From: Sphingomonas hankookensis
GTDB lineage: Bacteria; Pseudomonadota; Alphaproteobacteria; Sphingomonadales; Sphingomonadaceae
Length of the DNA: 64,000 bases
Assembly: GCF_028551275.1 (NCBI RefSeq)
Contig: NZ_CP117025.1
Coordinates: 3,495,318-3,559,317, forward strand
Reading direction: 5' to 3'
Of this stretch, positions 62,052-64,000 are shown piece by piece. The notes below the pieces were generated by a model. The model worked only from the letters and a program-made list of their open reading frames with translations, was not told the origin of the DNA and did not search any database. A program made the translations under genes and the position numbers. Each line of letters begins with the position of its first letter. Positions within the stretch are counted from its first letter, which is position 1.

Positions 62052-62147
62052 AAATCATACTGATTCAAATCAGTTACCGCGATTTCCGTGCGACCATTGC
62101 CGCACGGATCGCGTTGGGTCGCAACTATTCCCGTTGAGGAGGTTCCG

Positions 62148-62627
62148 ATGGCCCGACCGATGATGATCGCCCTGACCCTGTCCGTGCTGGCCGCCGCCCC
62201 GGCGCTGGCGCAGACGCCCGCCACCTATGTCGCCAAGGCCGGCGCCAGCGACCTGTACGAGCGCACGTCGAGCCAGCTGGTGCTGCAGTCGACCAAGGAC
62301 GCCAAGATCCGCGACTTCGCGACGATGATGATCCGCGATCACCAGAAGAGCACCGCGGATGTAAAGCGCGCCGCCACCGCCGCGCGTGTCGCCGTGCCCG
62401 CGCCGAAGCTGGAGCCGGCCCAGGCGCAGATGGTCGCCGAACTGCGCCGCGCGACCGGTGCCGCACGCGACCGACTCTACGTTACCCAGCAGCGAACCGC
62501 GCATCAGCAGGCGCTGGCGCTGCACAGCGGCTATGCCCAGAACGGCACGGCCGCGCCGCTGAAGACCGTCGCCGCCGCCACCGCGCCGGTGGTGCAGCAT
62601 CATATCGAGATGCTGCAAGGCATGTGA
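62148..62627 (+). CDS. DUF4142 exported protein
   Basis: 159 aa. GAGGAGG ribosome site before the ATG. Signal peptide MARPMMIALTLSVLAAAPALAQ, then a helical bundle (AKAGASDLYERTSSQLVLQSTKDAKIRDFATMMIRDHQKSTADVKRAA ... HHIEMLQGM), the DUF4142 ferritin-like arrangement. The pairs of His and Glu often seen in these proteins are present (DHQK, HQQALALH, HHIEM), so metal or small-ligand binding is possible. Function unknown. Confidence 0.9.
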   Translation: MARPMMIALTLSVLAAAPALAQTPATYVAKAGASDLYERTSSQLVLQSTKDAKIRDFATMMIRDHQKSTADVKRAATAARVAVPAPKLEPAQAQMVAELRRATGAARDRLYVTQQRTAHQQALALHSGYAQNGTAAPLKTVAAATAPVVQHHIEMLQGM

Positions 62628-62634
62628 TCGTGAT

Positions 62635-62662
62635 GACCGGCCGGCGCAATCGCCGGCCGGTC
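62635..62662. terminator. Bidirectional hairpin between DUF4142 and HxlR genes
   Basis: Perfect 12-base stem GACCGGCCGGCG / CGCCGGCCGGTC around CAAT, in a 36-base gap between convergent genes. No T-run on either side. Confidence 0.75.
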
Positions 62663-62663
62663 G

Positions 62664-63134
62664 TCAATCGCGCACCACGTCCTCGGGCAGCGACCAGATC
62701 AGGTCGCCCTTGCCCAGCACGCGCCCGTCATGGCTGTGCACCGCGACCGGCTGGATCGGACGGCGGTCGCGGGCATCGACCAGCACCGGCGTCGCCGCGA
62801 CGCCCGTCTCCCACCGCTCGCCCCATTGGCGCAACGCGACCATCGTCGGCAGCAGCGCATAGCCCTTTTCGGTCAGGCGATATTCGATCTTGCGCCGGTC
62901 GCTTTCGACCGCACGACGTTCGAGGATGCCGTGCCCGACCAGCCGCGACAGCCGGTTGGCGAGGATGTTGCGCGCAATGCCCAGCTCCGACTGGAACTCC
63001 TCGAAATGGCTGAGACCGTTGAACGACCCGCGCAGGATCAGGAACGACCAGCGTTCGCCCATCGCCTCCAGCGCGGCGGGCAGGCTGCAATGGTTGGCCA
63101 GTTCGCGCAGCGGTTCTCGAAGGGCGGTCGTCAT
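62664..63134 (-). CDS. HxlR-family transcriptional regulator
   Basis: 156 aa. Winged-helix DNA-binding domain at 10-110: HCSLPAALEAMGERWSFLILRGSFNGLSHFEEFQSELGIARNILANRLSRLVGHGILERR, matching HxlR (DNA-binding) with the conserved Cys14-type residue near the N-terminus that can sense redox or aldehydes. The C-terminal 45 residues are an extension with VLVDARDRRPIQPVAVHSHDGRVL. Divergent from a small secreted protein gene; the space between contains a perfect 12-base palindrome that may be its operator. Confidence 0.9.
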   Translation of the reverse strand: MTTALREPLRELANHCSLPAALEAMGERWSFLILRGSFNGLSHFEEFQSELGIARNILANRLSRLVGHGILERRAVESDRRKIEYRLTEKGYALLPTMVALRQWGERWETGVAATPVLVDARDRRPIQPVAVHSHDGRVLGKGDLIWSLPEDVVRD

Positions 63135-63215
63135 TCCTGCCGGTCTAGCGCAACCATGGGGGTAAGGGAAATGATGCGTTTTTCGCATCCGCAGCAAAGA
63201 TAGTCATTTGCAACT

Positions 63216-63227
63216 TACATTAATGTA
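63216..63227. promoter_or_regulatory. Palindrome between HxlR and CC_3452-like gene
   Basis: TACATTAATGTA, a perfect 12-base palindrome in an AT-rich stretch (TTGCAACTTACATTAATG and following TATATTAG), located between the divergent starts. A good candidate site for the adjacent HxlR regulator and for a promoter. Confidence 0.4.
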
Positions 63228-63270
63228 TATTAGCGCCGGCATAACGAATCACCCGCCGGAGATGCGCGCC

Positions 63271-63588
63271 ATGAAGACCCCCGCTTTGCTGACGTCCGCC
63301 CTGCTGTCCGCCGCCGCCCTCACCCTGCCCTTCGCCGCCGCCGCACAGCCACGCGGCTATAGCGCGGTGCCCGCCACCGCCCCGACGATCGCGGCGATGA
63401 TGACGCGCAGCACGCCGTGGAAATGCGCCGGCGACCGCTGCGTCACCAACCGGACCGAAGGCAGCCCGCTGACCATGTGCCAGCTCGCCGCAAAGGAACT
63501 GGGTACGCTCACCGCCTTCACCGCCAATGGCGAGGCGTTCGCCGCCGAACAGCTCGCCAAATGCAACACCCGCGCCAAGAGTGCGTGA
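63271..63588 (+). CDS. CC_3452-like small secreted protein
   Basis: 105 aa. GGAG at nine bases before the ATG; an ATG nine bases earlier is too close to the site. Signal peptide MKTPALLTSALLSAAALTLPFAAAAQ. The mature part has WKCAGDRCVTNRTEGSPLTMCQLAAKELGTLTAFTANGEAFAAEQLAKCN with four cysteines, the pattern of the CC_3452 family of alphaproteobacteria. Function unknown; disulfide-stabilised periplasmic protein. Confidence 0.85.
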   Translation: MKTPALLTSALLSAAALTLPFAAAAQPRGYSAVPATAPTIAAMMTRSTPWKCAGDRCVTNRTEGSPLTMCQLAAKELGTLTAFTANGEAFAAEQLAKCNTRAKSA

Positions 63589-63640
63589 GGCGCCGTAAAA
63601 ACGGTTGCATTCGGTCGTTGCCCCGCCCCATCTAGATTCC

Positions 63641-64000
63641 ATGCTGCGGCAGTATGAATTGGTGGAGCGGGTCAAGGCCTATGACCCGAATGCGAACGAG
63701 GCGCTGCTGAACCGCGCCTATGTCTTTTCGATGCACGCGCATGGCAGCCAGAAGCGCGCCAGCGGCGACCCCTATTTCAGCCACCCGATCGAGGTGGCCG
63801 GCATCCTGACCGACCTGCACCTCGATGACGAGACGATCGCGACCGCGATCCTGCACGACACGGTCGAGGACACGGTCGCCACGCACGAGGAAATCCAGGC
63901 CAAGTTCGGCGAGAATGTCGCGCGGCTGGTCGAAGGCGTGACCAAGCTCAGCAAGATCGAGGCGCAGACCGAGAACGAGCGCGCCGCCGAAAACCTGCGC
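63641..64000 (+). CDS. RelA/SpoT-family (p)ppGpp synthetase/hydrolase, 5' part
   Basis: 120 codons seen before the right edge. MLRQYELVERVKAYDPNANEALLNRAYVFSMHAHGSQKRASGDPYFSHPIEVAGILTDLHLDDETIATAILHDTVEDTVATHEEIQAKFGENVARLVEGVTKLSKIE is the HD hydrolase domain of bifunctional Rsh proteins; His and Asp of AILHDTVEDT are the metal-binding pair, intact here. Hydrolyses and, if complete, makes the stringent-response alarmone. The start has no clear ribosome site. Confidence 0.95.
   Translation, partial: MLRQYELVERVKAYDPNANEALLNRAYVFSMHAHGSQKRASGDPYFSHPIEVAGILTDLHLDDETIATAILHDTVEDTVATHEEIQAKFGENVARLVEGVTKLSKIEAQTENERAAENLR

Overview
The window is chromosomal DNA from an alphaproteobacterium, most probably Sphingomonas or a close relative (Sphingomonadales). 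Grounds for this are the high GC content, the gene sets (secB next to a Tim44-like TimA gene, mltA and an Smr gene; dnaA-rpsT-mutM beside ubiE-ubiB-coaBC-dut; DUF2093 beside xseA; a CC_3452-like small protein), a fused cysNC gene, and several families of GC-rich palindromic repeats of the kind scattered through sphingomonad genomes. This is inference from gene content; no 16S rRNA gene is present. No tRNA, rRNA, CRISPR array, prophage or transposase was seen. Almost all of it is housekeeping core genome.

Layout. 1-10 kb: an edge-truncated lactonase-like gene, sodC, an M23 peptidase, DUF2093 and xseA on the minus strand, diverging from purD with overlapping start codons; then an HhH membrane protein, a PAS/chemoreceptor-tip protein, a CNNM/CBS transporter-like protein, an OmpA lipoprotein, and a minus-strand group (small membrane protein, tadA, ParD-like, map). 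10-25 kb: rpmB, a phytase-like protein, dapE, UDP-glucuronate epimerase, ugd, a polyprenyl glycosylphosphotransferase, smr, mltA, timA, secB, murJ, trpS, pgm. 25-36 kb: dnaA, rpsT and mutM on minus; then ubiE followed by a chain of seven genes, each overlapping the next (ubiB, membrane protein, coaBC, lipoprotein hydrolase, dut, secreted protein, thiF-like, dsrE-like). 36-45 kb: galU, a PP1-like phosphatase, a small Asp/Ser-tailed protein, an M48 peptidase, an FKBP, rpsU, and a signalling group (response regulator, TPR histidine kinase, EAL protein). 45-53 kb: a solitary 21-codon ORF with its own terminator, cysD-cysNC-cysQ, a histidine kinase translationally coupled to a REC-GGDEF-EAL protein, and a His-rich CDF exporter. 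53-64 kb: aldose epimerase, murA, a lipoprotein, clpS, phasin and phaC (PHA storage), an alaC-like aminotransferase, MAPEG, DUF2061, DUF4142, an HxlR regulator, a CC_3452-like protein, and the start of a RelA/SpoT gene.

How genes work together. pgm, galU, ugd and the epimerase form a route from glucose-6-phosphate to UDP-glucose, UDP-glucuronate and UDP-galacturonate, and the glycosylphosphotransferase would start an exopolysaccharide on undecaprenyl phosphate. cysD/cysNC/cysQ cover sulfate activation and PAP removal. Phasin plus phaC indicate polyhydroxyalkanoate granules. Two signalling groups feed into cyclic-di-GMP.

No clearly new defence or biosynthetic system is evident. The most unusual things are a palindromic repeat inserted in frame in xseA, a near-perfect 26-bp palindrome in front of the orphan ParD-like/map pair, the self-contained 21-codon ORF ahead of cysD, and the variety of repeat elements between genes.
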